This document shows positions 10,650 through 20,530 of a stretch of DNA of 64,000 bases, piece by piece; position 1 is the first letter of the stretch; the number at the start of each line of letters is the position of its first letter. Source of the DNA: Ariolimax columbianus (lineage: Eukaryota > Mollusca > Gastropoda > Stylommatophora > Arionidae); NCBI GenBank assembly GCA_036924085.1, contig JAVGWX010000001.1:1321103-1385102 (forward strand), written 5' to 3'. The notes below the pieces were generated by a model that did no database searches, was not told where the DNA came from, and saw nothing but the letters and a program-made list of their open reading frames with translations. A program made the translations under genes and the position numbers.

Positions 10650-11200
10650 AGTTTGCTGGTATTATGGCTACAATAGTCTGCTGGTATTATGGCTACAAGT
10701 CTGGTGGTATTATGGCTAAAATAGTCTGCTGGTATTATGGCTACAAGTCTAGTGGTATTATGGCTAAAATAGTCTGCTGGTATTATGGCTACAAGTCTGC
10801 TGGTATGGCTACAAGTCTGGTGGAATTATGGCTACAAGTCTGGTGGTATTAGGGCTACAAGTCTGGTGGTATTATCGCTACAAGTCTGGTGGTATTATGG
10901 CTACAAGTCTGGTGGTATTATGGCTACAATAGTCTGGTGGTATAATGGCTACAAGTCTGGCGGTATTATGGCTACAAGTCTGGTGGTATTAGGGCTACAA
11001 GTCTGGTGGTATTATCGCTACAAGTCTGGTGGTATTATGGCTACAAGTCTGGTGGTATTATGGCTACAATAGTCTGGTGGTATTATGGCTACAAGTCTGG
11101 CGGTATTATGGCTACAAGTCTGGTGGTATTATGGCTACAATAGTCTGCTGGTATTATGGCTACAATAGTCTGCTGGTATTATGGCTACAATAGTTTGTCT
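10650..11200. repeat. Mixed 20-27-bp minisatellite (intron 4)
   Basis: About 23 copies of TGGTATTATGGCTACAAGTC with or without an added AATAG, giving mixed unit lengths. A block of several units (10,805-10,935) is duplicated at 10,970-11,095. Confidence 0.95.
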
Positions 11201-11907
11201 ACCTCGGAAGCACACAGTTGAGATCAGTGACTTGCTGATGAGCAAAGGTGAGAGCAGCCTTTGGTCGAATGCTCTCAACACTGGGGGAACATCGAGTAAT
11301 CAGAATAATGGCTAAACTGATCTACTGTATCTCCATTGTCCCCACCCTACTCTGTGCACGTGAGAGCTGGATTGTCTAAGCTCATGATGCCAGGAGGCTA
11401 AATCATTTTCACATGAAATATCTGAAATACAAACTACATTTCCGCTGGAAGGTATCCACTGGCAGCGCCATATGACAAATAATGAAGTGCTATTCAGAGT
11501 CAATATGCCAGGTATTCCTGTATATACTCCCAATGTGGCTTCTGTATAGTGTAGGGTGACAATCATAGGGATGTCCTAAGCAATTGTTACAAGATGTCCC
11601 TTGAGTGCTGTCAAATAGACACTAACACCTGGGAAAAACTGGCTCAAAATTAGTCAGCCTAGAAAGGTGTGTTTAAAAAAAAATCACGTTGCAATCACTG
11701 AGTACCTTTGTTTTCAGTCAGCATTGGATAGATATGTGATCTAGAGCAGAGGGGTCATCTTTGACAGCTGTGGATTATTTTTGCATCTGTTTACAAGCAC
11801 ACACACACTCAAGGATACAGTATGATAGGATGATGTCAATGGCCTTCATCCACGACGATGGACCAATTTATTATCAGTTTACTGGATTATGACTACGATC
11901 TTCCTGT

Positions 11908-12306
11908 GACCATGTGACCACTTCCCTGTACCTTCATCTTACTCCAGCCAATCTTGCTGTGACCACTTCCCTGTACCTTCATCTTACTCCAGCTAATCTT
12001 GCTGTGACCACTTCCCTGTACCTTCATCTTACTCCAGCCAATCTTGCTGTGACCACTTCCCTGTACCTTCATCTTACTCTAGCCAATCTTGCTGTGACCA
12101 CTTCCCTGTACCTTCATCTTACTCTAGCCAATCTTGCTGTGACCACTTCCCTGTACCTTCATCTTACTCCAGCTAATCTTGCTGTGACCACTTCCCTGTA
12201 CCTTCATCTTACTCTAGCCAATCTTGCTGTGACCACTTCCCTGTACCTTCATCTTACTCCAGCTAATCTTGCTGTGACCACTTCCCTGTACCTTTATCTT
12301 ACTCCA
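11908..12306. repeat. 45-bp minisatellite adjoining the exon 5 acceptor
   Basis: About nine copies, period 45, with core GTGACCACTTCCCTGTACCT followed by TCATCTTACTCCAGC. Each unit carries a pyrimidine-rich CTTACTCCAG or CTTACTCTAG that resembles a 3' splice site. The real acceptor lies 33 bp further on. Confidence 0.95.
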
Positions 12307-12339
12307 TAGTGTTACATTTACATTGAATCCTCCCTCCAG

Positions 12340-12522
12340 GATGTGGTCATGTTAAATGGCTTTGGCACGGTGGTGAATGCCCTGAGCAAGCGAGTGAAGC
12401 CGTACCTGCCCCAGATGTGCGGTACTATCTTATGGCGTCTGAACAACAAGTCTGCTAAAGTCAGGCAACAGGCCGCTGACCTCATTTCTCGTATTGCAAT
12501 TGTGATGAAAACCTGCCAGGAG
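12340..12522 (+). CDS. SF3B1: SF3B1 exon with residues 907-967
   Basis: The exon has 61 codons, [19 protein letters not shown] through VMKTCQE, phase 0 at both ends. It follows TTE of the previous exon as in vertebrates (TTEDSVML), with V for S at the third position. The acceptor is CTCCCTCCAG|GAT and the donor GAG|GTGAGT is strong. It forms another part of the HEAT superhelix ([19 protein letters not shown] is the recognisable core). The bases at the donor recur once 39 bp downstream. Confidence 0.97.
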
Positions 12523-13150
12523 GTGAGTCAGCAGTTCGTACATCTGTACACATTCTGTATTGTGAGTCAGCAGTTCGTACATCTGTACACATTAGTCTGT
12601 ATTGTGTGTCAGCAGTTCGTACATCTGTACACATTAGTCTGTATTGTGTGTCAGCAGTTCGTACATCTCTGCACATTATTCTGTATTGTGTGTCAGCAGT
12701 TCGTACATCTGTACACAGTCTGTATTGTGTGTCAGCAGTTCGTACATCTCTGCACATTTTTCTGTATTGTGTGTCAGCAGTTCGTACATCTGTACACAGT
12801 CTGTATTGTGTGTCAGCAGTTCGTACATCTGTACACATTATTCTGTATTGTGTGTCAGCAGTTCGTACATCTGTACATTACTTACTTAGTCGCTCCTCTT
12901 CTACCGTGAGGTGTAGAGGTACATCTGTACATATTAGTCTGTATTGTGTGTCAGCAGTTCGTACATCTGTACATATTAGTCTGTATTGTGTGTCAGCAGT
13001 TCGTACATCTGTACATATTAGTCTGTATTGTGTGTCAGCAGTTCGTACATCTGTACACATTAGTCTGTATTGTGTGTCAGCAGTTCGTACATCTGTACAC
13101 ATTAGTCTGTATTGTGTGTCAGCAGTTTGTACATCTGTACATATTTGTCT
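12523..13150. repeat. 36-42-bp minisatellite starting at the exon 5 donor
   Basis: About 15 units with core GTCAGCAGTTCGTACATCTG then TACACATTAGTCTGTATTGT. The first unit begins at the intron's first base with GTGAGTCAGCAG. The second copy at 12,562 keeps GTGAGTCAGCAG and all later ones have GTGTGTCAGCAG, so donor strength has been lost in all but two copies. The array is split at 12,881-12,918 by a short hairpin sequence. Confidence 0.95.
12881..12918. repeat. Single hairpin unit inserted in the intron 5 array
   Basis: A 38-base segment containing CTCCTCTTCTACCGTGAGG and GTGTAGAGG interrupts the array and is flanked by GTACATCTGTACAT on both sides. It is clearly related to the 41-bp unit amplified in intron 8 (CTCCTCGTCTACCACGAGG then TATAGAGG). 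Confidence 0.75.
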
Positions 13151-13559
13151 GTATGCTGCTCTTCAACCTATATTTAGGGAAAACCTGGTTACCGAGCTTT
13201 GTTTTGTGTCAAAGCCGACATGAACTAGACGAGGATACAGTTACTGGTGGCCATGATTTTTCTGAATAATTTAGTGTTGGACTCAATTCATTCATGTGCC
13301 TACACCATAGCACGCTGAAAACTTTCCCATTGGCATCGAGTTCTTGAGCTGCTCAATGTTTTATAAGTTCCTGACCACAAAGATGGAGACTCTTATGGAT
13401 GTTGTCAAATGCACGCCAAAAAAAAGTATCAAATTGTACGCCTGTAGGAAGAAAAATCATAGCTTTTAACAGTCTAAATTGTGTTCAAAATAACAGTAAT
13501 GATAAGTCAGTTGAACTAAATATTTGCCCTGTTCGTGAAGGAAAATAATTGGTATATAT

Positions 13560-14440
13560 CCCAAGGATAAATTTAGAACCTGGTATGTTGATCCTAGAAA
13601 TAAGTCGCCAGGTGTGGATGGTATAACTACTGTCCAAGCTTGCTGGAGAGCACGACTGAAGTGGCTAAAGAGAATATTTACAGAAGCATGGAAAGAAAGA
13701 AAGAGTACCAGACGATTAACAACTAGCTACAGTAGCACCTATCTGAGAGAAAGACAGCCAATAAAAGAAATGTATACATTCTCAGGCATATTGCTACTAA
13801 ATCATATAGGATAAATGTAAGCAAAAATCTTTGAACACAGAATAGCTTTTGATTGAGTAGATAGGGATAAACTTTGGCTGATTTCTGAATGTCTGGAATA
13901 CAAGGCCAACATCTGTAGATATGACCAGGTCCACTGTCTCATACAAAAAATGTTTAAATTCAGCTAGTCAGTTGAAATATGTTGTTGAAATATGTTGTTG
14001 AAATATGTTGTTGAAATATGTGGGATGATTTGTTGAGAAGATGGAAGACTAAATAGAGAAATAGAAACACAATGTCAGAAATCACCCACGAGAAGTCAAC
14101 ATCTGATAGACAATGTACTTCTACTAACCCTGTGCGTCAGACTTGACACACTTATCCAAGGTCCAAGAGAAGATAATAATAACTTGTGAAATTAAATGTT
14201 TATGAATTGCCATCGGTGTCACCAGGAGAGATTGAATGAAGACATTAGAAATATTGTGGTAACTATCCCTTGTGTTGAAAAGATTTCAAGGTCCGAAATA
14301 CATTGGTTTGGTCATCTCATGAGATCACAGACTGATCAACTCTCACTGCATGTCTACAACACAAGAGGTTTCAGCTACAGGACACAAGGGAGACCTCAAG
14401 ATTGATGGATAGATGTGACACAAGAGCAAAGCTTCAGCGA
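13560..14440 (+). pseudogene. Decayed non-LTR retrotransposon RT fragment
   Basis: Stop-ridden plus-strand sequence with pieces of RT-type coding in shifted frames. A segment near 13,845 reads FDRVDRDKLWLISECLE-like, the RT 'AFDxVxR..LW' region. The end near 14,280-14,410 reads KISRSEIHWFGHLMR...GRPQD-stop-WIDV, the familiar C-terminus of RTE/Jockey-type ORFs (W(Y/F)GH(V/L)MR...GRP...WIDD). It is heavily mutated, so the clade is uncertain. Confidence 0.6.
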
Positions 14441-14789
14441 GACAGGTTTGAAGCGACGCATCACACTTATCCCAAGAACGATGACTTAATCTTCCCCGCA
14501 ACACTCACTGGCCCAAGTGGACGAATATTGAACTCAAATAATGACAATGTTGATAGAATCTGACTTGCCTGATGTGGCAAACATTGACTCACTGATACTC
14601 AACCAATGACCGAAACACAAAGTTCATATGGAAAAGGACGTTTGAACTCAAGGAGGTATGACCTCCTTTGTTTAATATTTTTTTGGTTGGTGACAGTCCA
14701 CTGGTGACTTGCCAGGTCAATCTCAGTATCTGTTAGCTCCTGGAATATACGGTGGCCTATTTTTGGGACTGCTGGTCGTGGAAACGTAG

Positions 14790-14965
14790 ATTAAGTAAGA
14801 TAGACCCGCAGCCTGTCAGGCACCTGCACACAGGTGTTTGATCTCACTATTTTAAGATCAGGGAAAATTTTTACTGGATGATCCACTTGAAAAAAATCCC
14901 CATCTCCACCGTGGTTTGAACCCGCGACCTTCAGCACCGTCGAGACTACTGGGAATACTGTAACA
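14790..14965 (-). repeat. tRNA-like SINE fragment
   Basis: The minus strand contains GGGTTCAAACCACGG (near 14,920), a good B-box/T-loop match. The outer end carries AGACCCGCAGCCTGT, a string shared with 25,804-25,820, so this is a dispersed repeat and not a tRNA gene. No cloverleaf could be folded by eye. Confidence 0.45.
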
Positions 14966-15057
14966 AAGGCTAAATACAAATCTTCACAAAACACTTTTTT
15001 TGCTGAAGTTTAATTCTGTTTCTGTGGCCGTTATTGATTTCTAAGAAAATCAAATCT

Positions 15058-15935
15058 GAGAGGCTAACACACAGCACAATCCCTCTAACACACAGCACAA
15101 TCCCTCTAACACACAGCACAATCTCTCTAACACACAGCACAATCCCTCTAACACACAGCACAGTCTCTCTAACACACAGCACAATCCCTCTAACACACAG
15201 CACAATCCCTCTAACACACAGCACAGTCCCTCTAACACACGGCACAATCCCTGTAACACATACAGCACAATCCCTGTAACACATACAGCACAATCCCTGT
15301 AACACATACAGCACAATCCCTGTAACACATACAGCACAATCCCTCCAACACACGCACACAGCACAATCCCTGTAACACACAGCACAATCCCTGTAACACA
15401 CAGCACAATCCCTCTAACACATACAGCACAATCCCTGTAACACACACACAGCATAATCCCTGTAACACACAGCACAATCCCTCTAAAACATACAGAACAA
15501 TCTCTAACACACACAGCACAATCCCTGTAACACACACAGCACAATCCCTGTAACACACACAGAGCAATCCCTCTAACATACAGCACAATCCCTGTAACAC
15601 ACACACACAGCACAATCCCTCTAAAACACAGCACAATCCCTGTAACACACAGAGCACAATCCCTCTAACATACAGCACAATCCCTGTAACACACACACAG
15701 CACAATCCCTCTAAAACACAGCACAATCCCTCTAACACACACAGCACAATCCCTGTAACACACAGCACAATCCCTCTAACACACACAGCACAATCCCTCT
15801 AACACACACAGCACAATCCCTCTAACACACACAGCACAATCCCTGTAACACACAGCACAATCCCTCTAACACACACAGCACAATCCCTGTAACACACAGC
15901 ACAATCCCTCTAACACATACAGCACAATCCCACAC
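15058..15935. repeat. 20-26-bp CA-rich minisatellite (intron 5)
   Basis: About 40 units of CAGCACAATCCCTCTAACACA or with CCTGTAACACA, with variable numbers of CA. Both variants alternate in blocks. The antisense frames rich in Cys and Val are artefacts. Confidence 0.96.
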
Positions 15936-16354
15936 AAATGTCACTGTTATTTGACATTACATTCATATAGTCAAATGTTCATTTTTAGGAATATGTGTGT
16001 GGGTGAGAATTATCTATCTGAACTGAACATTATCAGAGTTGTTCTTGTAGCAAACAGAATACGACCTCTGCTTCCTTCCATGCATGACGTTAGACGTGAC
16101 CAAGGAAGGTTGTGAATCGGGTTGTCAGCTTTTGTGTAAAACCATTGCCATATAACCGTGCTGCGGATGACTGGAATTATGGGAGCAACAGAAAATAGAA
16201 CACGGAGTGGACTGACTGTTTCAAGGCAGTGGATGCCATGGGTTCATCTGTCAGGTTATGAGTTGGAAGGGGTTTTGTGTCTGACAACTGCCACGTCGCC
16301 AGGTGATTGTTGGTTGTTGAAGATTAAGCTGATGGCCTGCATTTGTATTTCTAG

Positions 16355-16533
16355 GAAAAACTGATGGGTCACCTGGGCATTGTGTTGTACGAGTACCTGG
16401 GAGAAGAGTATCCTGAGGTACTGGGTTCCATCTTGGGCGCCTTGAAGGCCATTGTCAATGTCATTGGAATGACCAAGATGACCCCTCCAATTAAAGACCT
16501 CCTACCTAGATTGACACCAATTTTGAAAAACAG
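16355..16533 (+). CDS. SF3B1: SF3B1 exon with residues 968-1026 (plus 2 bases of R1027)
   Basis: The exon encodes [20 protein letters not shown] through LTPILKN and the first two bases of the Arg codon (AG|A). Phase 0 in, phase 2 out. The donor is CAG|GTTGGT, weak at +3 and +5 for U1 pairing. Substitutions from the vertebrate protein are few (I for V in GVVLYEY, T for H in GMHKMTPP). The donor sequence is repeated every 39 bp downstream. Confidence 0.97.
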
Positions 16534-17133
16534 GTTGGTTGTATGTTTGCATGGGTTGATGGGTAAAGGCAGGTTGGTTGTATGTTTACATGGGTTGATG
16601 GGTAAAGGCAGGTTGGTTGTATGTTTACATGGGTTGATGGGTAAAGGCAGGTTGGTTGTATGTTTACATAGGTTGTATGTTTACATGGGTTGATGGGTAA
16701 AGGCAGGTTGGTTGTATGTTTACATGGGTTGATGGGTAAAGGCAGGTTGGTTGTATGATTACATGGGTTGATGGGTAAAGGCAGGTTGGTTGTATGTTTA
16801 CATGGGTTGTATGTTTGCATGGGTTGATCGGTAAAGGCAGGTTGGTTGTATGTTTACATTGGTTGATGGGTAAAGGCAGGTTGGTTGTATGTTTACATGG
16901 GTTGATGGGTAAAGGCAGGTTGGTTGTATGTTTACATTGGTTGATGGGTAAAGGCAGGTTGGTTGTATGTTTACATGGGTTGATGGGTAAAGGCAGGTTG
17001 GTTGTATGTTTACATTGGTTGATGGGTAAAGGCAGGTTGGTTGTATGTTTACATGGGTTGATGGGTAAAGGCAGGTTGGTTGTATGTTTACATTGGTTGA
17101 TGGGTAAAGGCAGGTTGGTTGTATGTTTACATT
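16531..17133. repeat. 39-bp minisatellite seeded at the exon 6 donor
   Basis: About 15 units beginning CAGGTTGGTTGTATGTTTAC, then ATGGGTTGATGGGTAAAGG. The CAG of the first unit is the end of exon 6 and GTTGGT is its donor. The next copy of the donor starts at 16,573. Two units are internally shortened (near 16,665 and 16,800). The array continues after copy B at 17,999. Confidence 0.96.
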
Positions 17134-17998
17134 CTAAGCTTTATATCGAAAAACTACCCAAGCATGGACTGGACCCATGCATACACCGACGGTTCTGTAA
17201 CAAACACTACACAGAACTAAGGGGCAGGAGCATTCCTGAACCTACCAAATGGCAGAAAAATAACACTGTCATTCGCTACTGGTAAGTACGCAAGCAATTT
17301 CAGAGCGGAGGCAGAGGCACTGAGGGCGGCAGTGGAAGAAATGGGGACACACAAAGAAAATGAAAGCCATATAGTCCTGCTTACGGATGCTCTCGCCGTA
17401 GTCACATCGCTAAAAAGCCAGAAAAACACTGAGCTTAATGACTTATACTCTGCAAACTATGCCAGCAGTCCGCACCAAAAAGGGTAGTGGTACAGTGGGT
17501 CCCATCACACTGCAACATCCAAGGCAACGAGGAGGCAGACAGACTGTCAAAAGAAGGCGCAAGACTACCACAACCAGATACTAGTATGACGTACGAAGAG
17601 TCAAAACGGCTTATTAAAGCCAGATACATGACCAAATGGGAAACTGAACATACCGGCTACACCAAAAACGATGCCTATTACCAGCTGAACAGAAGAGAGC
17701 AGGTCGTTGTCTTCAGACTTCGCACTGGCCACAATAGACTCGGATACCACCTATTCAACAAATTGAAGATAGGTGGTACCGACGAATGCCCATGTGGTAC
17801 CGGTAAAATGACCGCTGAACATCTGCTGCAGAACTGCCCGACATACGAGGATCAGAGAGAGCAGATGTGGCCATCACCAGTGGAACTGCAAGACAAGCTC
17901 TATGGTAGTGGCGACAGCCTCAGGATGACCGCCGCTTTTTTCGAAAAAATAATGGTTACTGTCTGACTGCGTACGATGAAGAAGAAGAAGAAGAAGTA
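17134..17998 (+). mobile_element. 5'-truncated non-LTR retrotransposon with RNase H (copy B)
   Basis: An 865-bp copy of the same family as copy A, in sense orientation. It holds nearly the whole RNase H domain: the YTDGS-type motif near 17,180, the AEAEAL glutamate near 17,315, LTDALAVV near 17,390 and SHCNIQGNEEADRLSK near 17,500. The CPCGTGKMTAEHLLQNC tail module, the end IMVTV-stop at 17,966 and a (GAA)n tail follow. The frame breaks between about 17,215 and 17,480, so the domain is not made intact. A target-site duplication GTATGTTTACATT lies at 17,121-17,133 and 17,999-18,011. The target is the host's own 39-bp array. Confidence 0.93.
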
Positions 17999-18046
17999 GT
18001 ATGTTTACATTGGTTGATGGGTAAAAGCTGGTTGGGGGTTATATGT
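17999..18046. repeat. Last unit of the 39-bp array after copy B
   Basis: About one diverged unit (GTATGTTTACATTGGTTGAT then GGGTAAAAGCTGGTTGG) resuming after the retrotransposon. Confidence 0.85.
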
Positions 18047-18159
18047 TTAACTCTCATTATCTGACCATCCCTGTGATGTTGGTTGACGTTGCTGATGTCC
18101 ACAGATGATTGGTGTTGTCTTCCCAAAAGAAGAAATGTCCATTTTGGTTTCCATCACAC

Positions 18160-18685
18160 AGGGCCATCTTGTATACTCATCGCATAGGGCCATCTTGTAC
18201 ACTCCATCACATAGGGCCATCTTGTACACTCCATCACACAGGGCCATCTTGTACACTCCATCACATAGGGCCATCTTGTACACTCCATCACACAGGGCCA
18301 TCTTGTACACTCCATCACACAGGGCCATCGTGTACACTCCATCACACAGGGCCATCGTGTACACTCCATCACACAGGGCCATCTTGTACACTCCGTCACA
18401 CAGGGCCATCTTGTACACTCCGTCACACAGGGCCATCTTGTACACTCATCACACAGGGCCATCTTGTATACTCCATCATACAGGGCCATCTTGTACACTC
18501 CATCACACAGGGCCATCTTGTACACTCATCACACAGGGCCATTTTGTATACTCCACACAGGGCCATCTTGTATACTCCATCACACAGGGCCATCTTGTAC
18601 ACTCCATCACACAGGGCCATCTCGTACACTCCATCACACAGGGCCATCTTGTACACTCCATCATACAGGGCCAACTTGTACACTC
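18160..18685. repeat. 27-bp minisatellite, left part (intron 6)
   Basis: About 19 units, period 27 (some 25 or 23), with core TCACACAGGGCCATCTTGTA then CACTCCA. It is interrupted by rRNA-derived sequence at about 18,686-19,399 and resumes with the same unit. Confidence 0.96.
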
Positions 18686-18730
18686 ATTGACAAAACAAAA
18701 AAGCCCTCTATTCATACGTCCGGTCTAATA

Positions 18731-19175
18731 TTGAACGGGTGCTGGAAATAGACCCTCGGAAGACAGGTCAGTTTTACCCTACTAATGACAGGGCGTTGCT
18801 ACGGTAATCCTGCTTAACTCGAGAGGAGCCGCAGACATTTGGTTCACATACTAGGCTGATAAGCCAACGGCGCGAGGCTACAAGGTGAGGGATTACGGCC
18901 GAACGCCTCTAAGCCAAAATCCCGCGCAAAAGCTCAGCACGATTGCAAGGGGAGGCTCCGACATGGTGGGGACCTGGGGCTCCAGCCCCGCCCGGTCGAG
19001 CCGCAGAATGAGGTCTCTGCCGTCCGCCGATCAAAGCAGGTGGGAAGCTGCTCGATATTCACCCCATACGGCGATGAGGTATGAAACCATTTGTAGAAGA
19101 CTTAGTTCTCGGTCGGGGTGCCCTAAGCAGTAGATCAGCTACCTCACTGCGAACTGCTGAGACTCAACCCTTGAC
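18731..19175 (+). pseudogene. 28S rRNA 3'-end pseudogene fragment
   Basis: The order and wording of the 28S 3' domain are recognisable: AGACAGGTCAGTTTTACCCT at 18,761, GGTAATCCTGCTTAACTCGA near 18,800 (including the A/P-site-proximal 'GTAATCCTGCTCAGTACGAGAGGAAC' stretch in altered form), GACATTTGG, GAACGCCTCTAAGCCAAAAT near 18,900, and the terminal part AAACCATTTGTAGAAGACTT near 19,083 to CTCACTGCGAACTGCTGAGA. Several substitutions and a short indel in the 18,855 region show it is not functional. It sits inside a minisatellite in an SF3B1 intron, so it is a transposed or retroposed rDNA fragment. Confidence 0.85.
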
Positions 19176-19247
19176 CATGAGATATGTCCGCACCAGGCGA
19201 ACAACATCTCTGTGCAATGACCAGACTTGTCCCCTGGTCAAATGCAC

Positions 19248-19395
19248 TATTTCGAGAGGAATCACAAGTCGCTGACATTTGGTCCACGTGCTTGGCTGAT
19301 AAGCTACCATCTGAGGGACTACGGCCGAACGCCTCTAAGCCAGAATCCCGCCCTAAATCTCAGCACCACTGTGATGGGAGGCTACGACATGGCTG
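19248..19395 (+). pseudogene. Second, shorter 28S rRNA 3' fragment
   Basis: A second copy of the same 28S segment in direct orientation, from CGAGAGGAATCACA through GACATTTGGTCCACGTGCTT to GAACGCCTCTAAGCCAGAAT and CCCGCCC. It is closer to the canonical rRNA than the first copy in places (GTGCTTGGCTGATAAG, CCAGAATCCCGCCC). A deletion removes the CAATGG-GCGAAG portion. Confidence 0.82.
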
Positions 19396-19399
19396 GGAT

Positions 19400-19656
19400 T
19401 TGTACACTCCATCACACAGGGCCATCTTGTACACTTCATCACACAGGGCCATCTTGTACACTCCATCACACAGGGCCATCTTGTACACTCCATCACACAG
19501 GGCCATCTCGTACACTCCATCACACAGGGCCATCTTGTACACTCCATCACACAGAGCCATCTTGTACACTGCATCACACAGGGCCAACTTGTACACTCCA
19601 TCACACAGGGCCATCTTGTACACTCCATCACACAGGGCCATCTCGTACACTCCATC
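19400..19656. repeat. 27-bp minisatellite, right part (intron 6)
   Basis: About nine more units of the 27-bp repeat seen at 18,160-18,685, in the same orientation. TTGTACACTC occurs at both junctions (18,676-18,685 and 19,400-19,409). Confidence 0.96.
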
Positions 19657-19782
19657 AGAGTTTGTAAAGCCATCTTGTAGATAGATTCCCTGAACTGACA
19701 GTGCTACGACGACATGTACATATCCTTCATGACATTGTACATATGTATCTTCTGTGCTAACCCACATTGTTATCCGTGACAG

Positions 19783-19968
19783 ACATGAGAAAGTACAGGA
19801 GAACTGTATTGACCTGGTGGGTCGTATTGCTGACCGTGGTCCAGAGTTTGTCTCTGCCAGAGAATGGATGAGGATTTGCTTCGAACTGCTGGAACTCCTG
19901 AAGGCCCACAAGAAAGCCATTCGCAGAGCAACAGTCAACACATTTGGCTACATCGCAAAGGCTATTGG
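19783..19968 (+). CDS. SF3B1: SF3B1 exon with residues 1028-1088 (drug-pocket exon)
   Basis: The first base completes R1027 (AG|A), then [19 protein letters not shown] through [12 protein letters not shown], and the last two bases GG start G1089. Residues of the pladienolide/branch-adenosine pocket are kept: K1071 at 19,913, R1074 (CGC) at 19,922 and V1078 at 19,934. PEF replaces the vertebrate AEY after ADRG. The acceptor is CCGTGACAG and the donor GG|GTGAGT. Phase 2 at both ends. Confidence 0.97.
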
Positions 19969-20180
19969 GTGAGTAAAGATGATCTCCATCTTTGGTTAGT
20001 GCAAGTTATTGTGGTGTAGCTGCAGTGTTGGGCAATCTCTTTTCAAGTATGTAGTTCTGATTGCAGTCAATCATTTGTTTGAAGCGTTTATTTCTGATTG
20101 TCATCAATCATTTCTTTGATGCATGTATTTCTGATTGCAGTTTGTTTGTCATAACTAAAGAAAACCAATGATTGTTGCAG
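19969..20180 (+). other. SF3B1 intron 7 of window (212 bp, phase 2)
   Basis: The only intron in the window without an expanded array. It shows merely two to three loose copies of a TTTCTGATTGCAGTCAATCA-like phrase near 20,055-20,140. The acceptor is GATTGTTGCAG. Confidence 0.93.
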
Positions 20181-20453
20181 CCCTCACGATGTTCTGGCCA
20201 CTCTGCTCAACAACTTGAAGGTCCAGGAGCGTCAGAATCGTGTGTGTACCACCGTGGCTATTGCTATTGTTGCAGAGACCTGCTCTCCGTTCACCGTGTT
20301 GCCGGCACTCATGAACGAGTACAGAGTTCCAGAACTGAACGTCCAAAACGGTGTTCTCAAATCTCTTTCCTTCATGTTTGAATACATTGGAGAAATGGGC
20401 AAGGACTACATCTACCCTGTGGCACCATTGTTGGAAGATGCTTTGATGGACAG
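20181..20453 (+). CDS. SF3B1: SF3B1 exon with residues 1090-1179
   Basis: The first base C completes G1089 (GG|C), then [20 protein letters not shown] through PLLEDALMD, then AG of R1180. This is the near-invariant HEAT segment ([40 protein letters not shown]). Differences from vertebrates are M for L in FMFEYIGEM and P/A in IYPVAPLL. The donor is CAG|GTATGT. It is the longest exon in the window. Confidence 0.97.
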
Positions 20454-20530
20454 GTATGTGATTTATTTGGTTGACTTGGTCGGACCTTACATGTTTGCTG
20501 TTGTTAGGAGAATAAGATTTTACTTGAGAT

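Larger units (their letters stand above)
6773..12339 (+). other. SF3B1 intron 4 of window (5,567 bp, phase 0)
   Basis: The intron holds, in order, the donor-derived 17-bp array, a 30-bp array split by an inverted retrotransposon copy, a 23-27-bp array and a 45-bp array ending 33 bp before the acceptor CCTCCCTCCAG. Unique tracts at 8,722-9,010, 10,065-10,650 and 11,200-11,905 show nothing recognisable. Confidence 0.93.
12523..16354 (+). other. SF3B1 intron 5 of window (3,832 bp, phase 0)
   Basis: The intron contains a donor-adjacent array (12,523-13,150) with a hairpin insert, a decayed RT relic (13,560-14,440), a tRNA-like repeat (14,790-14,965) and a CA-rich array (15,058-15,935). No feature was recognised in 15,940-16,340. 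The acceptor is TTTGTATTTCTAG. Confidence 0.92.
16534..19782 (+). other. SF3B1 intron 6 of window (3,249 bp, phase 2)
   Basis: The intron contains a 39-bp array seeded at the donor, split by retrotransposon copy B, then a 27-bp array split by a 28S rRNA-derived block. The unique part before the acceptor is only 19,660-19,782. The acceptor is GTTATCCGTGACAG with a weak pyrimidine tract. Confidence 0.93.

Noticed and set aside
18731..19175. Functional rRNA gene
   Set aside because: Only the last 0.4 kb of 28S is present, with substitutions and indels in near-invariant stretches, and no 5.8S or 18S sequence accompanies it.
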